From Idiomarina tyrosinivorans (GTDB taxonomy: Bacteria > Pseudomonadota > Gammaproteobacteria > Enterobacterales > Alteromonadaceae): a DNA stretch of 64,000 nucleotides. The notes below the pieces were generated by a model. That model was given only the letters and a program-made list of their open reading frames with translations, was not told the DNA's origin and searched no databases. The position numbers were made by a program, and so were the translations under genes. Positions within the stretch are counted from its first letter, which is position 1. Each line of letters opens with the position of its first letter. This document shows positions 1 to 9,647 of the stretch, piece after piece. The stretch covers positions 142,683 through 206,682 of the forward strand of contig NZ_PIQH01000005.1 in assembly GCF_003987475.1 (NCBI RefSeq), read 5' to 3'.

Positions 1-204
1 CATGAAGAGCAAGTCCATTTATATCCGCCTCAACCGGTAAGCTTTGTTTGTGGTTGTTCACGAGAAAAAACGCTAGAAGCATTGGCCTCACTAGAACCCG
101 CAGAGATCCAATCGATTCTGCAGGAGCACGGCGAAGTAGTAATGACCTGTGACTACTGCCTAACAGAATACCGCTATAGCGCGGAAGATTTCGGTCAAGC
201 GTAA
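1..204 (+). CDS. hslO: Hsp33 redox chaperone, C-terminal fragment
   Basis: Open reading frame entering from the left edge and ending at TAA 202-204, so only the last 67 residues are visible. It carries the Hsp33 zinc signature: CGC (C17, C19) and, 31 residues later, CDYC (C50, C53). In the family these four cysteines bind zinc in the reduced protein; oxidation releases zinc and switches on holdase chaperone activity in the cytoplasm. The spacing and position at the extreme C-terminus match the redox switch domain. It converges on der and shares a bidirectional terminator with it. The substrate-binding core lies outside the window. Confidence 0.93.
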   Translation, partial: HEEQVHLYPPQPVSFVCGCSREKTLEALASLEPAEIQSILQEHGEVVMTCDYCLTEYRYSAEDFGQA

Positions 205-215
205 ACACTACCAAT

Positions 216-243
216 AAAAAAGCGCCCTAACGGCGCTTTTTTT
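216..243. terminator. Bidirectional terminator between hslO and der
   Basis: Perfect inverted repeat: AAAAAAGCGCC (216-226), 5-base loop, GGCGCTTTTTT (232-242). The A-run and T-run flank the GC stem on both sides, so it can stop transcription of hslO (+) and der (-). It overlaps the der stop codon (242-244). Confidence 0.9.
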
Positions 244-1684
244 ATTTCTTTCCTTTTTTCAGGAATTTCATTAATCGCTTGCGTTTGCGTTGTTGCGATA
301 ACGTTAGCTGATTCTTTTTCCCTGCGTAGGGGTTTTCCGACTCTTTAAATTCTACTTTAATCGGGGTTCCCATTACGCCTAATGCTTTGCGGAAATAGTT
401 AACTAAATACCGCTGATAAGACCCTGGTAACTGATTCACCTGATTACCGTGAATAATCACCCGCGGTGGATTATAACCACCGGCGTGCGCGTATTTCAGT
501 TTCACCCGACGACCACTGACTAATGGCGGCTGGTGTTCGTCTTGCGCCATCTCCATAATTCGCGTGAGTTTTGAGGTGCCAACACGGCGCGTGGCGCTGG
601 CATAGGCTTCTTCGACCGACTCAAATAAATGACCGACTCCGGTACCATGCAATGCCGAAATGAAATGCACGCGGGCAAAATCGACGAAACCTAAGCGCCG
701 ATCTAATTCGCGCTTAATCTCTTCTTTATGGTCTTGTTTCAAGCCATCCCATTTGTTCACCGCGATCACGATAGAACGCCCAGCATTTAGGGCAAAGCCA
801 ATCAAGTTCAGGTCTTGGTCACTAACCGTTTCCCGCGCATCTATCACCACCAACACCACGTTGGCTTCTTCAATGGCTTGCAGGGTTTTCACTACCGAGT
901 ATTTTTCGATGGCTTCGCCGATACGTCCCCGGCGACGCACACCTGCGGTATCGATCAGAATATACTCACGACCATCGCGTTGCATCGGAATAAAAACCGA
1001 ATCGCGCGTGGTACCCGGCATATCATAAACTACAACCCTTTCTTCACCGAGGATACGGTTAGTGAGTGTTGACTTACCGACGTTAGGACGACCGACAATC
1101 GCCAGTTTTAGCGGCAGTGCGTCGTAATCGATCTCGTCGTGTTCAAGCGTTTCGCTGTCTTCTGCTTTGCCCGGCAATAACTCCGGATAGTCGTCAGCCA
1201 GCGGTTTTAAGCTATCGTTCAGTAGCTGCTCCACGCCACGCCCGTGGGCGGCGGCAATACCGTGGAGCTGACCGAGAGCCAACGAATGGAAATCCGCCAT
1301 TGCCACTTCGGCATCGATGCCATCGATCTTGTTACAGACCAGATAAACGCGCTTTTCTTGCTTGCGTAAATGGTCGGCAATCGCTTGGTCACCAACCGTT
1401 ACACCGTCGCGCGCATCAACCAGAAACAGCACCAAATCAGCCTCGTTGATGGCCTGCAACGACTGCCGCGCCATCACTTCATCGACACCCTCTTCATCGC
1501 CATGAATACCGCCGGTATCAATCACAATAAAGTGGTAGCCATCATAATTGGCTTGGCCATACTTACGGTCACGGGTGAGCCCCGGAAAATCGGCAACCAG
1601 CGCGTCCCGCGTTCGTGTGAGTCTGTTAAAAAGGGTCGATTTTCCAACATTTGGGCGCCCGACTAGCGCAACAACCGGTAACAT
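242..1684 (-). CDS. der: Ribosome biogenesis GTPase Der (EngA)
   Basis: Tandem-GTPase protein needed for late maturation of the 50S ribosomal subunit in the cytoplasm. Two P-loops of identical sequence, GRPNVGKS, are at residues 9-16 and 198-205, each followed by its own switch and NKxD elements (CNKID near 118, NKWD in domain 2), then a KH-like C-terminal domain ending in a very basic tail. At 480 residues it is close to the family's usual length (E. coli about 490). The start at 1684 puts the first P-loop at the usual position. It is the last gene of the hisS-yfgM-bamB-der run, 7 bases after bamB. An acidic linker separates the two G domains, as usual. Confidence 0.97.
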   Translation of the reverse strand: MLPVVALVGRPNVGKSTLFNRLTRTRDALVADFPGLTRDRKYGQANYDGYHFIVIDTGGIHGDEEGVDEVMARQSLQAINEADLVLFLVDARDGVTVGDQAIADHLRKQEKRVYLVCNKIDGIDAEVAMADFHSLALGQLHGIAAAHGRGVEQLLNDSLKPLADDYPELLPGKAEDSETLEHDEIDYDALPLKLAIVGRPNVGKSTLTNRILGEERVVVYDMPGTTRDSVFIPMQRDGREYILIDTAGVRRRGRIGEAIEKYSVVKTLQAIEEANVVLVVIDARETVSDQDLNLIGFALNAGRSIVIAVNKWDGLKQDHKEEIKRELDRRLGFVDFARVHFISALHGTGVGHLFESVEEAYASATRRVGTSKLTRIMEMAQDEHQPPLVSGRRVKLKYAHAGGYNPPRVIIHGNQVNQLPGSYQRYLVNYFRKALGVMGTPIKVEFKESENPYAGKKNQLTLSQQRKRKRLMKFLKKGKK

Positions 1685-1691
1685 TTATCGC

Positions 1692-2915
1692 TTAATCCTG
1701 AGTAATGGCAACCACGTCACCATCTCGTGTTTGTACATACAACACGTTGTCATCGACCACCGGATGCGCATAAATGCCATCACCACCGATATCCATACGT
1801 CCAACGAGCTTACCCGAGTCTTGGTCAAACCAATGCAGGTAGCCTTCAAAGTCGCCAACGACCACATAGTTGCCGAATTCCACTGGCGCGGTTAATTCTC
1901 GGCCGAATAGCTCTGCCGAACTCCATAATTCATTACCACCCTCTCTTGTCACTTTAAATACGTGACTTTGATCGTTGGTAAGGTAAATGGCATTTTCCGT
2001 TACTGTGAGGTCTTCAAATGAGGAGTACTCGCGGCGCCAGCGCACTTGACCAGAACGCAAATCTAGCGCAACTAAGTCGCCATTGTACGCCACCATGTAT
2101 ACGATTGAGCCACGTATCACTGGGGTCGCGTCGATATCCGATAAGCGCTCTAATTCCGAGGCTCCACTGGGCATGCCGACACGTGCTGACCAGGCTTGCT
2201 GACCATTTTCCATGATCAACACCATGGCTCGACCGCTGCTATCACCGATTATTGCTCCACCAGCTTCAACCGCTGGTGCAGAAACACCGCGTAACGTTAG
2301 TGGCGGTAATGAACCATCATAGCGCCAAAGTTCTTCACCGGTTTCTGCATTGAGCGCAAATACTCGTCCCGCAGACGTATGAACAACCACTTTGCCCTCT
2401 CCTACTGCGGGCTTTGCGGTGACCTCGTTGCCTACTTCGGTATGCCACTTTAAGCTACCGTCATTGGTATTGAGTGCTACAACTTCACCATTTTCAGTTC
2501 CTAAGAATAGTGTTTCGTAGCTAACTGTCAGACCGCCAGAAATACGTGCGGGTTCGGTTGGCGCAAACAGGTTACCGAAAAAACCGCGGTCATACTCCAC
2601 GCCAATTTTATATAAGTCGTGCAAATCCACTTGCCAGATTTGCTCACCCGTCTTTTTATCCATGGCTTTGACAATGCCTTCACGATCGGCCGCGAACACC
2701 TTGCCATAGTCTATCGCTAGGCTTAGCTTTGAATAATAATCGCCAATACCATCACCAGCATCGCCATCCCACAATACTCTAGGATGAACTTGCTGTTGAA
2801 TCGGTTGCAACTCTGCAAATTTTGGTTCTTCATCATCGCCAAAAATTGAACAACCACTGAGGGTCAAGCCCATCAAGGCTGCTAACCACCATTGTTGCCG
2901 TTTAAATAAAGCCAT
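1692..2915 (-). CDS. bamB: Outer membrane assembly lipoprotein BamB
   Basis: Scaffold lipoprotein of the beta-barrel assembly machine; binds BamA and helps insert outer-membrane proteins from the periplasm. The first 22 residues are a lipoprotein signal peptide with lipobox LSGC (Cys22), and the residue after the Cys is Ser, which fits outer-membrane sorting. The rest is a run of PQQ-like beta-propeller blades with repeated GxxxALxxxxGxxxW elements (for example GEVVALNTNDGSLKW), expected to form an eight-bladed propeller. At 407 residues it is normal length. Its start codon overlaps the stop of yfgM by one base, indicating translational coupling. Confidence 0.95.
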   Translation of the reverse strand: MALFKRQQWWLAALMGLTLSGCSIFGDDEEPKFAELQPIQQQVHPRVLWDGDAGDGIGDYYSKLSLAIDYGKVFAADREGIVKAMDKKTGEQIWQVDLHDLYKIGVEYDRGFFGNLFAPTEPARISGGLTVSYETLFLGTENGEVVALNTNDGSLKWHTEVGNEVTAKPAVGEGKVVVHTSAGRVFALNAETGEELWRYDGSLPPLTLRGVSAPAVEAGGAIIGDSSGRAMVLIMENGQQAWSARVGMPSGASELERLSDIDATPVIRGSIVYMVAYNGDLVALDLRSGQVRWRREYSSFEDLTVTENAIYLTNDQSHVFKVTREGGNELWSSAELFGRELTAPVEFGNYVVVGDFEGYLHWFDQDSGKLVGRMDIGGDGIYAHPVVDDNVLYVQTRDGDVVAITQD

Positions 2916-3535
2916 TACAACATCGCCAATTGGTTAATTTTCATTTCTAGTACCGGGGTTAGTTGTTCACCCGACGCGGCTGCCTTGGTATAGGCCTCAC
3001 GCGCTTTTTCAATATTCCCCTGAGCCGCATAAACATCGCCTTGCAGTTCAGCAACGAAGCCGTTGTATGACTCTGGGTAAGACTTCGATAAGGTCGCTAA
3101 CGCTTGGTCATATTGCTTTTCAGCGACCTGAATCCGCGCTAGACGTAACTGTGCAATCGCCACTAACGCTGAGTGGCTACTGTTTGTTGCTACGTCTTGC
3201 AACGCCTCCTTGGCTTTATCCAAGTCGCCCGCTTCGACTGCCGCTTTGGCTAAGTTCAATTGAGCCAAAGACCGGTAGGCATCACTGGGTGTTGATTTCA
3301 CAAAAGCTTCAATCGATGCCAAGGCATCACTGTCTTTTTCCGCTTCGGCGACACTATCTAACAACGTTTGATAAGCGGCTGAGGCCTGCTCTTTTTGCGC
3401 GGTTTGGTAATGGTCGTAATAACGCCAACCGTAAAAAATACCAAACCCAATAACTGCGCCAGCAATAATGCCTTTGCCGTGCTCTTGCCAAAACTCTTTG
3501 AGGCGCTCTACCTGTTGTTCTTCTGTATTATCCAC
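2915..3535 (-). CDS. yfgM: YfgM family TPR protein, SecYEG/periplasmic chaperone ancillary subunit
   Basis: Inner-membrane protein with a short cytoplasmic N-terminus, one transmembrane helix at about residues 21-41 and a periplasmic tetratricopeptide-like domain. In E. coli YfgM associates with the Sec translocon and PpiD and links to periplasmic chaperones. The alanine-rich helical repeats (around 50-200) fit this. The start is GTG at 3533-3535, supported by AGAGGA 8 bases upstream. It sits between hisS (4-base gap) and bamB (1-base overlap), the conserved gammaproteobacterial order. Also annotated as the tetratricopeptide domain-like family (DUF2133-type) in some genomes. Confidence 0.9.
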   Translation of the reverse strand: MDNTEEQQVERLKEFWQEHGKGIIAGAVIGFGIFYGWRYYDHYQTAQKEQASAAYQTLLDSVAEAEKDSDALASIEAFVKSTPSDAYRSLAQLNLAKAAVEAGDLDKAKEALQDVATNSSHSALVAIAQLRLARIQVAEKQYDQALATLSKSYPESYNGFVAELQGDVYAAQGNIEKAREAYTKAAASGEQLTPVLEMKINQLAML

Positions 3536-3539
3536 CGCA

Positions 3540-4817
3540 CTATCCTCTCGTTAACGGCTGCAAACGCTCTAGCAGCGCTTGCCAATCTAAACGTTGTTGG
3601 GGGTCTTGATTGCGTAACGGTTTTACCGTGTAACGCTGTTCAGCCAACTCTTCCTCACCAATAATCAGCGCCATTTCGGCACCCGATTTATCGGCCTTTT
3701 TCATTTGTTTTTTCATTGAACCGCCGCCGCAATGTACGACCAAACGCAGTTCCGGCAAATTATCTCTCAGCTCTTCGGCAACCGTGACCGCGCGAAGTTC
3801 CGCGGCTTCACCCATAGGCATTAAATAGAGATCAACATCGCGCCGCGGCGCGAGCTTTTCTCGCTCTTGCAACAACAGCACTAGGCGCTCTAAGCCCATC
3901 GCAAAGCCTACCGCTGGCGTCGCTTTACCACCAAGCTGCTCCACTAAGCCGTCATAGCGACCACCGGCACAGACAGTACCCTGTGCCCCAAGCGCCGTGG
4001 TTACCCATTCAAACACAGTGCGGTTGTAATAATCCAGACCACGCACTAGACGTTGATTTACGGTATAACGGATACCAGCAGCATCTAAGCGCTGGCATAA
4101 TTGGTTAAAGTGCGCACTGGACTCATCGTCCCAATAGTCAGACAAACTTGGGGCGTTTTCCAAAATCTTTTGTGTTTGTTCATTTTTGCTATCGAGAATG
4201 CGCAACGGGTTGCTACCTAAACGCCGCTGGCTGTCCTCGTCGAGCTGCGCTTTATAGTCCAACAAGTACTCGGTTAACGCGGCTTTATAACGCTGACGCG
4301 CCTCGTTCGAGCCTAATGAATTGAGTTGTAATTCTACGTCATCGGCAATACCGAGCAGCTTCCACAAGCGCGCCGAAAGCAGAATAACCTCGGCGTCCGC
4401 ATCTGCACTGTCCATACCAAAGGCTTCGATACCGAACTGATGGAACTGGCGGTAACGACCTTTCTGCGGACGCTCATATCGGAACATTGGTCCCATATAC
4501 CACAAACGCTGAATTTGGTTGTACAACAAGCCATGCTGATTGCCCGCACGGACGCAGCTCGCTGTGCCTTCTGGGCGCAAGGTCACACTCTCACCATTAC
4601 GATCATCGAAGGTGTACATTTCCTTTTCGACAATATCGGTGACCTCACCGATAGAACGCTTGAACAACTGCGTGCTCTCTAGCACAGGCGTGCGCACTTC
4701 ACGGTAGCCATAACCGGCTGCCACTTGGCGTAATACCTGCTCTACCTGCTGCCACGCCGGACTTTGGTCTGGAAGCAGGTCGTTCATACCTCTAATTGCC
4801 TGAATGGTCGTTGCCAC
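3540..4817 (-). CDS. hisS: Histidyl-tRNA synthetase
   Basis: Class II aminoacyl-tRNA synthetase that charges tRNA-His. The N-terminus ([12 protein letters not shown]) is the classic HisRS start. Motif 2 ([13 protein letters not shown]) follows, then the two histidine-binding motifs [14 protein letters not shown] and the glycine-rich CAGGRYDGL. The C-terminal anticodon-binding domain is present. Length is 425 residues (E. coli 424). The start is GTG at 4815-4817, which aligns the conserved N-terminus, with GGAA 7 bases upstream. It has its own promoter (4873-4901), so it probably heads the hisS-yfgM-bamB-der operon. Confidence 0.97.
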   Translation of the reverse strand: MATTIQAIRGMNDLLPDQSPAWQQVEQVLRQVAAGYGYREVRTPVLESTQLFKRSIGEVTDIVEKEMYTFDDRNGESVTLRPEGTASCVRAGNQHGLLYNQIQRLWYMGPMFRYERPQKGRYRQFHQFGIEAFGMDSADADAEVILLSARLWKLLGIADDVELQLNSLGSNEARQRYKAALTEYLLDYKAQLDEDSQRRLGSNPLRILDSKNEQTQKILENAPSLSDYWDDESSAHFNQLCQRLDAAGIRYTVNQRLVRGLDYYNRTVFEWVTTALGAQGTVCAGGRYDGLVEQLGGKATPAVGFAMGLERLVLLLQEREKLAPRRDVDLYLMPMGEAAELRAVTVAEELRDNLPELRLVVHCGGGSMKKQMKKADKSGAEMALIIGEEELAEQRYTVKPLRNQDPQQRLDWQALLERLQPLTRG

Positions 4818-4872
4818 GGGATTTCCACTTACTCGTTTGTGTTAATAAGACAGGATTCTGTAATGAGCGCGT

Positions 4873-4901
4873 ATTATATGTACTTTCGGGCGAGGGGTAA
4901 A
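4873..4901 (-). promoter_or_regulatory. Predicted sigma70 promoter of hisS operon
   Basis: On the minus strand a perfect -10 TATAAT (4873-4878) is preceded, after a 17-base spacer, by TTTACC (4896-4901, 4 of 6 to TTGACA). It lies in the 106-base gap between ispG and hisS and gives a leader of about 50 bases. Confidence 0.6.
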
Positions 4902-4923
4902 ATCGGATCGCGAGATGCCGGAG

Positions 4924-6039
4924 TTAGGCATCCCGCTGTTTAATTTCAATGCGCTCAGCTTCGGCTTTTTTTACCTTGGCACGGATCCGCGCTTCCAGCT
5001 CATCTACCAGGTTTTGGTTGTCTAACCGTTCACGTTGGCGCTCACCATCCACGTATAAGCCACTCTTATTTTTCGCACCAGCCAAACCAATTTGCGACAC
5101 CAAGGCTTCCCCTGGACCGTTCACTACGCAGCCGATAATGGAAACATCCATCGGCGTGGTAATGTCTTCTAGGCGTTGCTCTAACTGGTTTACCGTATTG
5201 ATAACATCGAACTCTTGACGTGAGCAGCTTGGGCACGCAATAAAGTTAATGCCGCGACTACGAATACGTAGCGACTTCAAAATATCAAAACCGACTTTGA
5301 TTTCTTCCACAGGATCAGCGGCTAGAGAAACCCGCAGGGTATCACCAATCCCCTCCGCTAAAAGCATGCCTAAACCGATGGATGACTTCACTGAGCCACT
5401 GCGCAAGCCACCTGCTTCGGTAATGCCCAAATGCAGCGGTTGTTCAATTTGTTTGGCGAGTAATCGGTAAGATTCCACCGCAAGAAACACGTCTGACGCT
5501 TTCACACTCACTTTAAAGTCGGCAAAGTTTAAGCGGTCAAGGATTTCGACATGACGCATCGCAGACTCTACCAGTGCTTGCGGCGTTGGTTCGCCATATT
5601 TTTCTTGCAAGTCGCGTTCTAGCGAGCCACCGTTAACACCGATACGGATGGGAATATTGCGGTCACGAGCGGCATCCACCACGGCTTTCACGCGGTCTTC
5701 ACGACCGATATTACCGGGATTAATCCGCAAACAGTCGGCGCCATATTCAGCCACTTTCAGGGCAATACGGTAGTCAAAGTGAATATCGGTGACTAGCGGG
5801 ACATCCACTTGTTGTTTAATGGCCTTAAAGGCTTCGGCGGCTTCCATGGTGGGTACCGACACCCGCACAATGTCAGCGCCAACTTTTTCCAGCGCTTTAA
5901 TTTGTGCAACTGTTGCGGCGACATCGGTGGTTTCGGTATTGGTCATTGACTGCACCGCAATCGGTGCACCATCCCCAATCGGAACATTCCCCACATAGAT
6001 GCGACGGGAAGGACGACGTTTGATCGGGTTTTCCATCAT
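4924..6039 (-). CDS. ispG: 4-hydroxy-3-methylbut-2-en-1-yl diphosphate synthase (flavodoxin)
   Basis: Iron-sulfur enzyme of the MEP isoprenoid pathway: reductive ring opening of MEcPP to HMBPP. The TIM-barrel N-domain contains [10 protein letters not shown] and GVNGGSLE; the C-domain carries the three [4Fe-4S] ligands C269 and C272 (ACPSC) and C304 (GCVVNGPGE), plus catalytic E311. At 371 residues it is the normal bacterial form without the plant insert. Two adjacent ATG codons (6037-6039 and 6034-6036) could both start it. It lies 22 bases downstream of rodZ, the same pairing as in E. coli. Confidence 0.97.
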   Translation of the reverse strand: MMENPIKRRPSRRIYVGNVPIGDGAPIAVQSMTNTETTDVAATVAQIKALEKVGADIVRVSVPTMEAAEAFKAIKQQVDVPLVTDIHFDYRIALKVAEYGADCLRINPGNIGREDRVKAVVDAARDRNIPIRIGVNGGSLERDLQEKYGEPTPQALVESAMRHVEILDRLNFADFKVSVKASDVFLAVESYRLLAKQIEQPLHLGITEAGGLRSGSVKSSIGLGMLLAEGIGDTLRVSLAADPVEEIKVGFDILKSLRIRSRGINFIACPSCSRQEFDVINTVNQLEQRLEDITTPMDVSIIGCVVNGPGEALVSQIGLAGAKNKSGLYVDGERQRERLDNQNLVDELEARIRAKVKKAEAERIEIKQRDA

Positions 6040-6061
6040 GATTAACTAACTGCCTCTACAA

Positions 6062-7219
6062 TTACTCGTTGGCGTTTAATGGCAAGGTAAAGCGCGCTAC
6101 GCGGCCAACCCGGAACTGTGACATATCCACGCTCTGCTCATTAAACGTAATATCTACCACTTCTGGCGCCCCTAAGGTTAGCGTGAATGGTGCCTTGCCT
6201 TGTACCGGCATCTCATATCCCATGGGCTTAACACCAACCGCTACCACTTCGCCTGTGGCGTCCTCAATTTTGACCCAGCAATCACCCTTGAAAGTGAGCA
6301 CCAACGGTGCTGCAGGGCTCTGCTGCTGACTTGCCGTTTGCTCTGCGGTTGCATCAGACGCTGTTGGCTCAGTGGTCACAGGCGCGGAATCAGAATCTTC
6401 TTGCTTTACTGCCTCGTTATTCTGCTCTGCAGCTGTTGAGTTATTGGTGTCTGTGGTCTGCTCAACGTTGTCGTTTGTGACGTCCGCCGGTGGTTGTTCT
6501 GCGCCCTGCTGTTGCGCGCCAGTATCTTCTGGCTGTGCTGGATCATTGCGGGTTAAAGCCGTGCTGGCATCATCCGCTGATACCTCGCTCTCTAATAACG
6601 GCTGAGCTTGCTGCGCTGTTGCCGAATCAGATGGCGTATCGACCCGTTCAGTGAGCGGTATCCCCTCGTCCTGCGCTGCCGTTTCGCTATCTTGCTCTGG
6701 CGATAAGCTTTGTTCCATTCTATCGGACAGTTGCTGCAAACTTAGGTCTGGCTCTTGCCACCACCAGGTGATCGCCGCGCCAATCACCACCACTAAGATT
6801 GCGTAGGTAATCATCATTAACCGACTTTCGCTGCGCTCGCGATTTTTACGCCGCGAAAAACTTTGCATATTAATGGTTTGCGGCTCTTCATAGCCTAGGT
6901 TGCCATAAGCCTCGAATACCTCGCGGTCGTCGATTTCTAGCAGCTTGGCATAAGCTCGCAGATAACCTTTAACAAAAGTCGCCGAGGCAAAATCGCGATA
7001 GTCGTCATCTTCTATTAACTCAACGAGCTTACGCCGCAGTCGCAAACGGTCAGCAACATCTTGCTGGCTCAGTTTTTTTGCTTCTCTGGCTTTCGTTAGC
7101 AGTTCTCCTGGCGTCGGGCCTTTTGGCTTAGACGGTGCAGGCGCTGCCTCGACTTGCTCTGGCGCTTGTTGTTCTGATTCTTGATCGCGCTCGTTGTGTT
7201 CCGATGTCATGTTGTTCAC
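6062..7219 (-). CDS. rodZ: Cytoskeleton protein RodZ
   Basis: Bitopic inner-membrane protein that anchors MreB filaments and maintains rod shape. Residues 37-105 form the cytoplasmic XRE-type helix-turn-helix domain (GELLTKAREAKKLSQQDVAD) that binds MreB. One transmembrane helix lies at about 134-153, then a long Ser/Thr/Gln/Glu-rich periplasmic linker (160-285) and a C-terminal beta domain (about 295-375, DUF4115). The first codon is GTG at 7217-7219; an ATG three codons in (7208-7210) is an alternative but further from the GGA element. An additional acidic, Gln-rich N-terminal 30 residues precede the HTH. Confidence 0.93.
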   Translation of the reverse strand: MNNMTSEHNERDQESEQQAPEQVEAAPAPSKPKGPTPGELLTKAREAKKLSQQDVADRLRLRRKLVELIEDDDYRDFASATFVKGYLRAYAKLLEIDDREVFEAYGNLGYEEPQTINMQSFSRRKNRERSESRLMMITYAILVVVIGAAITWWWQEPDLSLQQLSDRMEQSLSPEQDSETAAQDEGIPLTERVDTPSDSATAQQAQPLLESEVSADDASTALTRNDPAQPEDTGAQQQGAEQPPADVTNDNVEQTTDTNNSTAAEQNNEAVKQEDSDSAPVTTEPTASDATAEQTASQQQSPAAPLVLTFKGDCWVKIEDATGEVVAVGVKPMGYEMPVQGKAPFTLTLGAPEVVDITFNEQSVDMSQFRVGRVARFTLPLNANE

Positions 7220-7269
7220 GTCGTTCCAAAGGTTTTCTTTAGTGTGCCATAAAGCGCGCCAAGCGTCCT

Positions 7270-7782
7270 CTATTTCACACCGCTAATTACTTCATCAATC
7301 TGCTTAGGCGCTAGATACGCGCTAAACTTCTCGGCTTGCCGGCGCTCTCCGTGTGACTGTGCACAACGCACCAAGTTCCTGTAAGTACGTTGTCGGGCTG
7401 CATAGCGTGGTAACGCCAGCGCTTGTAAAAACACTGCTTGAGCTTCCGCGTATCCCGTTGTCTGACACAGCAGGACTGCATAATTATTGTATAAATCGCC
7501 AGCCTCAGGATGCCATGATATTCCTTGCTGGTAAAGCGCCAGCGCGGCATACGGCTGTCCCGCTAACTGATAATAATGCGCCAGCGCTAGCACATTATCA
7601 ACATGGCCCGGCGCATATTCCCACGCTCTTTGTAATTGCGGATAAGCTAAATCGAGCTGACGCCGCTGTAGGTAAGCCATTCCTAGTGCCAAACGAGCAC
7701 GGGCAGCAGCCGTCATTGGTGCAGGAAATGTTTGGCAAGCCTGCAACGCTAGCAGGCAAAGACATGTAACAACCAAGCGCAT
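7270..7782 (-). CDS. pilW: Type IV pilus biogenesis/stability lipoprotein PilW (PilF-like)
   Basis: Short TPR lipoprotein. The N-terminus is a signal peptide with lipobox LQAC (Cys16), followed by tetratricopeptide repeats (ALGMAYLQRRQLDLAYPQL and related). In this position between rodZ and rlmN, gammaproteobacteria carry pilW/pilF, the pilotin that helps multimerise the PilQ secretin in the outer membrane. At 170 residues it is shorter than the usual about 250, so the C-terminal TPRs are reduced. The frame is open with no sign of a frameshift. Assignment rests on context plus the lipobox/TPR architecture. Confidence 0.8.
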   Translation of the reverse strand: MRLVVTCLCLLALQACQTFPAPMTAAARARLALGMAYLQRRQLDLAYPQLQRAWEYAPGHVDNVLALAHYYQLAGQPYAALALYQQGISWHPEAGDLYNNYAVLLCQTTGYAEAQAVFLQALALPRYAARQRTYRNLVRCAQSHGERRQAEKFSAYLAPKQIDEVISGVK

Positions 7783-7824
7783 ACACGTTCCTTGTGTGAT
7801 GCGTAAAGCGGAGCTGTAACCGGT

Positions 7825-8961
7825 TTACACGGTTTTTACTGCGATAGCTTCGCCACCACGCTGTTGCTGTTGCTTCTTCAAAATTCGTTTAGTTCTGTCG
7901 ACCACATCGCCGACCAATTGGCCACAGGCTGCATCAATGTCGTCGCCACGGGTCTTACGTACCATCACCGTTAAACCATAGCTCATTAACACTTTCGCAA
8001 AGCGGTCGATACGCGAATTACTAGAGCGACCGTAATCCGAACCCGGGAATGGATTGAAAGGGATTAGGTTAATTTTGCTCGGTGTATCTTTTAGGGTACG
8101 AGCTAACTCATGTGCTTGTTCCATCGAGTCATTCACATGGTCTAGCATCACATACTCCACCGTCACCTTGTGTTGTGCTTTAGACACTTCGACATAGCGG
8201 CGACTGGCAGCGAGAAACTCTTCAATGGGGTATTTCTTGTTGATTGGCACAATTTCGTCACGCAACTTATCGTTTGGCGCGTGCAACGAAATGGCTAACA
8301 TTACATCAATGCGTTCACGCAATAAATCTAGTGCAGGCACCACCCCAGAGGTACTGAGAGTGACACGCCGCTTTGACAAACCAAAACCCAAATCGTCGAG
8401 CATCAATTCCATTGCTGGCACAACGTTATTTAAGTTTAACAAGGGTTCGCCCATACCCATCATTACCACGTTAGTCACTGGCTTCATGCCCGTTTTGCCG
8501 ACGGGACCCAGCAACTGATTCACTCGCCATACCTGACCGATGATCTCAGCCACGCGCAAGTTACGATTAAAGCCCTGCTGTGCGGTAGAGCAGAAAGTAC
8601 ACTCTAATGCACAGCCGACTTGCGATGACACACAGAGGGTGGCGCGATCTTTTTCCGGAATCCATACCGTTTCGACGTCTTGGCCGTCGAACAATGTCAT
8701 CGCGAACTTGATAGTGCCATCGCTTGATTGCTGTTGCATCCGTACTTCTGGCGCACGAATCTCAGCAACCGCTTTGAGTTTTTCACGCAGCGCCTTGTTA
8801 AGGTTAGTCATCTCATCAAAGCTATCCACGCAATAGTGGTAAAGCCATTTCATGACCTGTTGGGCACGAAACGGCTTCTCGCCAATCTCCTCAAAGAAGC
8901 TTTTCAGCCCTTCTTGGTTCAGGTCGAGTAGGTTCACTTTTTTGTCGATAGCGTTGGTCAT
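7825..8961 (-). CDS. rlmN: Dual-specificity RNA C2-methyladenosine methyltransferase RlmN
   Basis: Radical-SAM enzyme that methylates A2503 of 23S rRNA and A37 of some tRNAs through a methyl-cysteine intermediate. The radical-SAM motif CALECTFC gives C117, C121 and C124; the mechanistic cysteine near the C-terminus is C346 (DAACGQLVG). GMGEPLLN and the SAM-binding strands are present. Length is 378 residues, with a Gln/Lys-rich tail. The start ATG at 8959-8961 has AAGGAG upstream. It lies downstream of ndk and upstream of pilW, the conserved order. Confidence 0.97.
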   Translation of the reverse strand: MTNAIDKKVNLLDLNQEGLKSFFEEIGEKPFRAQQVMKWLYHYCVDSFDEMTNLNKALREKLKAVAEIRAPEVRMQQQSSDGTIKFAMTLFDGQDVETVWIPEKDRATLCVSSQVGCALECTFCSTAQQGFNRNLRVAEIIGQVWRVNQLLGPVGKTGMKPVTNVVMMGMGEPLLNLNNVVPAMELMLDDLGFGLSKRRVTLSTSGVVPALDLLRERIDVMLAISLHAPNDKLRDEIVPINKKYPIEEFLAASRRYVEVSKAQHKVTVEYVMLDHVNDSMEQAHELARTLKDTPSKINLIPFNPFPGSDYGRSSNSRIDRFAKVLMSYGLTVMVRKTRGDDIDAACGQLVGDVVDRTKRILKKQQQQRGGEAIAVKTV

Positions 8962-8972
8962 GAGACTCCTTT

Positions 8973-8999
8973 AGCTGGTGTTACAGAAGCTGGTGTTAC
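8973..8999. repeat. Short direct repeat upstream of rlmN
   Basis: The 12-base word AGCTGGTGTTAC occurs at 8973-8984 and again at 8988-8999, 15 bases apart, in the rlmN-ndk gap. The first copy touches the rlmN ribosome-binding region. It may be a local duplication; no function can be read from it. Confidence 0.6.
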
Positions 9000-9037
9000 C
9001 GAGCTTACCGCAAGGCGCGCGTTATCCGTGCAATCGC

Positions 9038-9469
9038 TTAGCGAGTGCGTGGGCAGATTTCTTCGTCGCTGAAGAAGTAAGCGATTTCGCGTGCTGCTGA
9101 TTCTACTGCGTCAGAACCATGTACCGCGTTCTCGTCGATAGTTTCAGCATAGTCAGCGCGCAGCGTTCCCGCCAGTGCTTCGGCTGGGTTTGTTGCACCC
9201 ATGATGTCACGGTTTTTACGTACCGCTTCTTCACCTTCCAATACTTGCACAACGATTGGGCCAGAGGTCATGAACTCAACCAATGCGCCAAAGAAAGGGC
9301 GTTCTTTGTGTTCTGCGTAGAAGCCTTCTGCTTGCTCTTTGCTTAAGTGCATCATTTTTGCTGCAACAATGCGCAAGCCTGCACTTTCAAAACGGTTGTA
9401 GATAGCACCTACCAAGTTTTTCGCAACCGCGTCTGGCTTGATAATAGACAGTGTACGTTCCAATGCCAT
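9038..9469 (-). CDS. ndk: Nucleoside diphosphate kinase
   Basis: Balances NTP and dNTP pools by moving the gamma-phosphate through a phosphohistidine. The active-site motif NAVHGSD puts the catalytic histidine at H117, and the N-terminal [10 protein letters not shown] strand is typical. At 143 residues it has the standard length. The ATG at 9467-9469 follows GGAG at good spacing. A probable -10 and a small hairpin lie upstream. It heads the ndk-rlmN-pilW-rodZ-ispG block. Confidence 0.98.
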   Translation of the reverse strand: MALERTLSIIKPDAVAKNLVGAIYNRFESAGLRIVAAKMMHLSKEQAEGFYAEHKERPFFGALVEFMTSGPIVVQVLEGEEAVRKNRDIMGATNPAEALAGTLRADYAETIDENAVHGSDAVESAAREIAYFFSDEEICPRTR

Positions 9470-9480
9470 GTTATTACTCC

Positions 9481-9494
9481 ATCCCTTCAGGGAT
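9481..9494 (-). promoter_or_regulatory. Small hairpin directly upstream of the ndk ribosome-binding site
   Basis: Inverted repeat ATCCC-ttca-GGGAT lies immediately before the GGAG ribosome-binding sequence of ndk. The stem is only 5 base pairs; a 5'-end stabiliser or translational element is possible but not shown. Confidence 0.35.
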
Positions 9495-9535
9495 TTGCTT
9501 AGTTAACGTTAAATAAGGGGAAAATTTCCGCGCGA

Positions 9536-9541
9536 ATTATA
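9536..9541 (-). promoter_or_regulatory. Predicted -10 box of ndk
   Basis: Perfect TATAAT on the minus strand within GCGTATAATTCGCG, about 65 bases before the ndk start. No good -35 hexamer is seen at 16-18 bases, so only the -10 is called. Confidence 0.45.
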
Positions 9542-9647
9542 CGCGAAATCAAGAAAAAAAACTAATCGAAGTTAATTGCTTGCTGCGTACTAGTTCTGCT
9601 AGCATGCAAAAGACTATAGACGTTTAGATGGCTATTTAGAGGTATCC

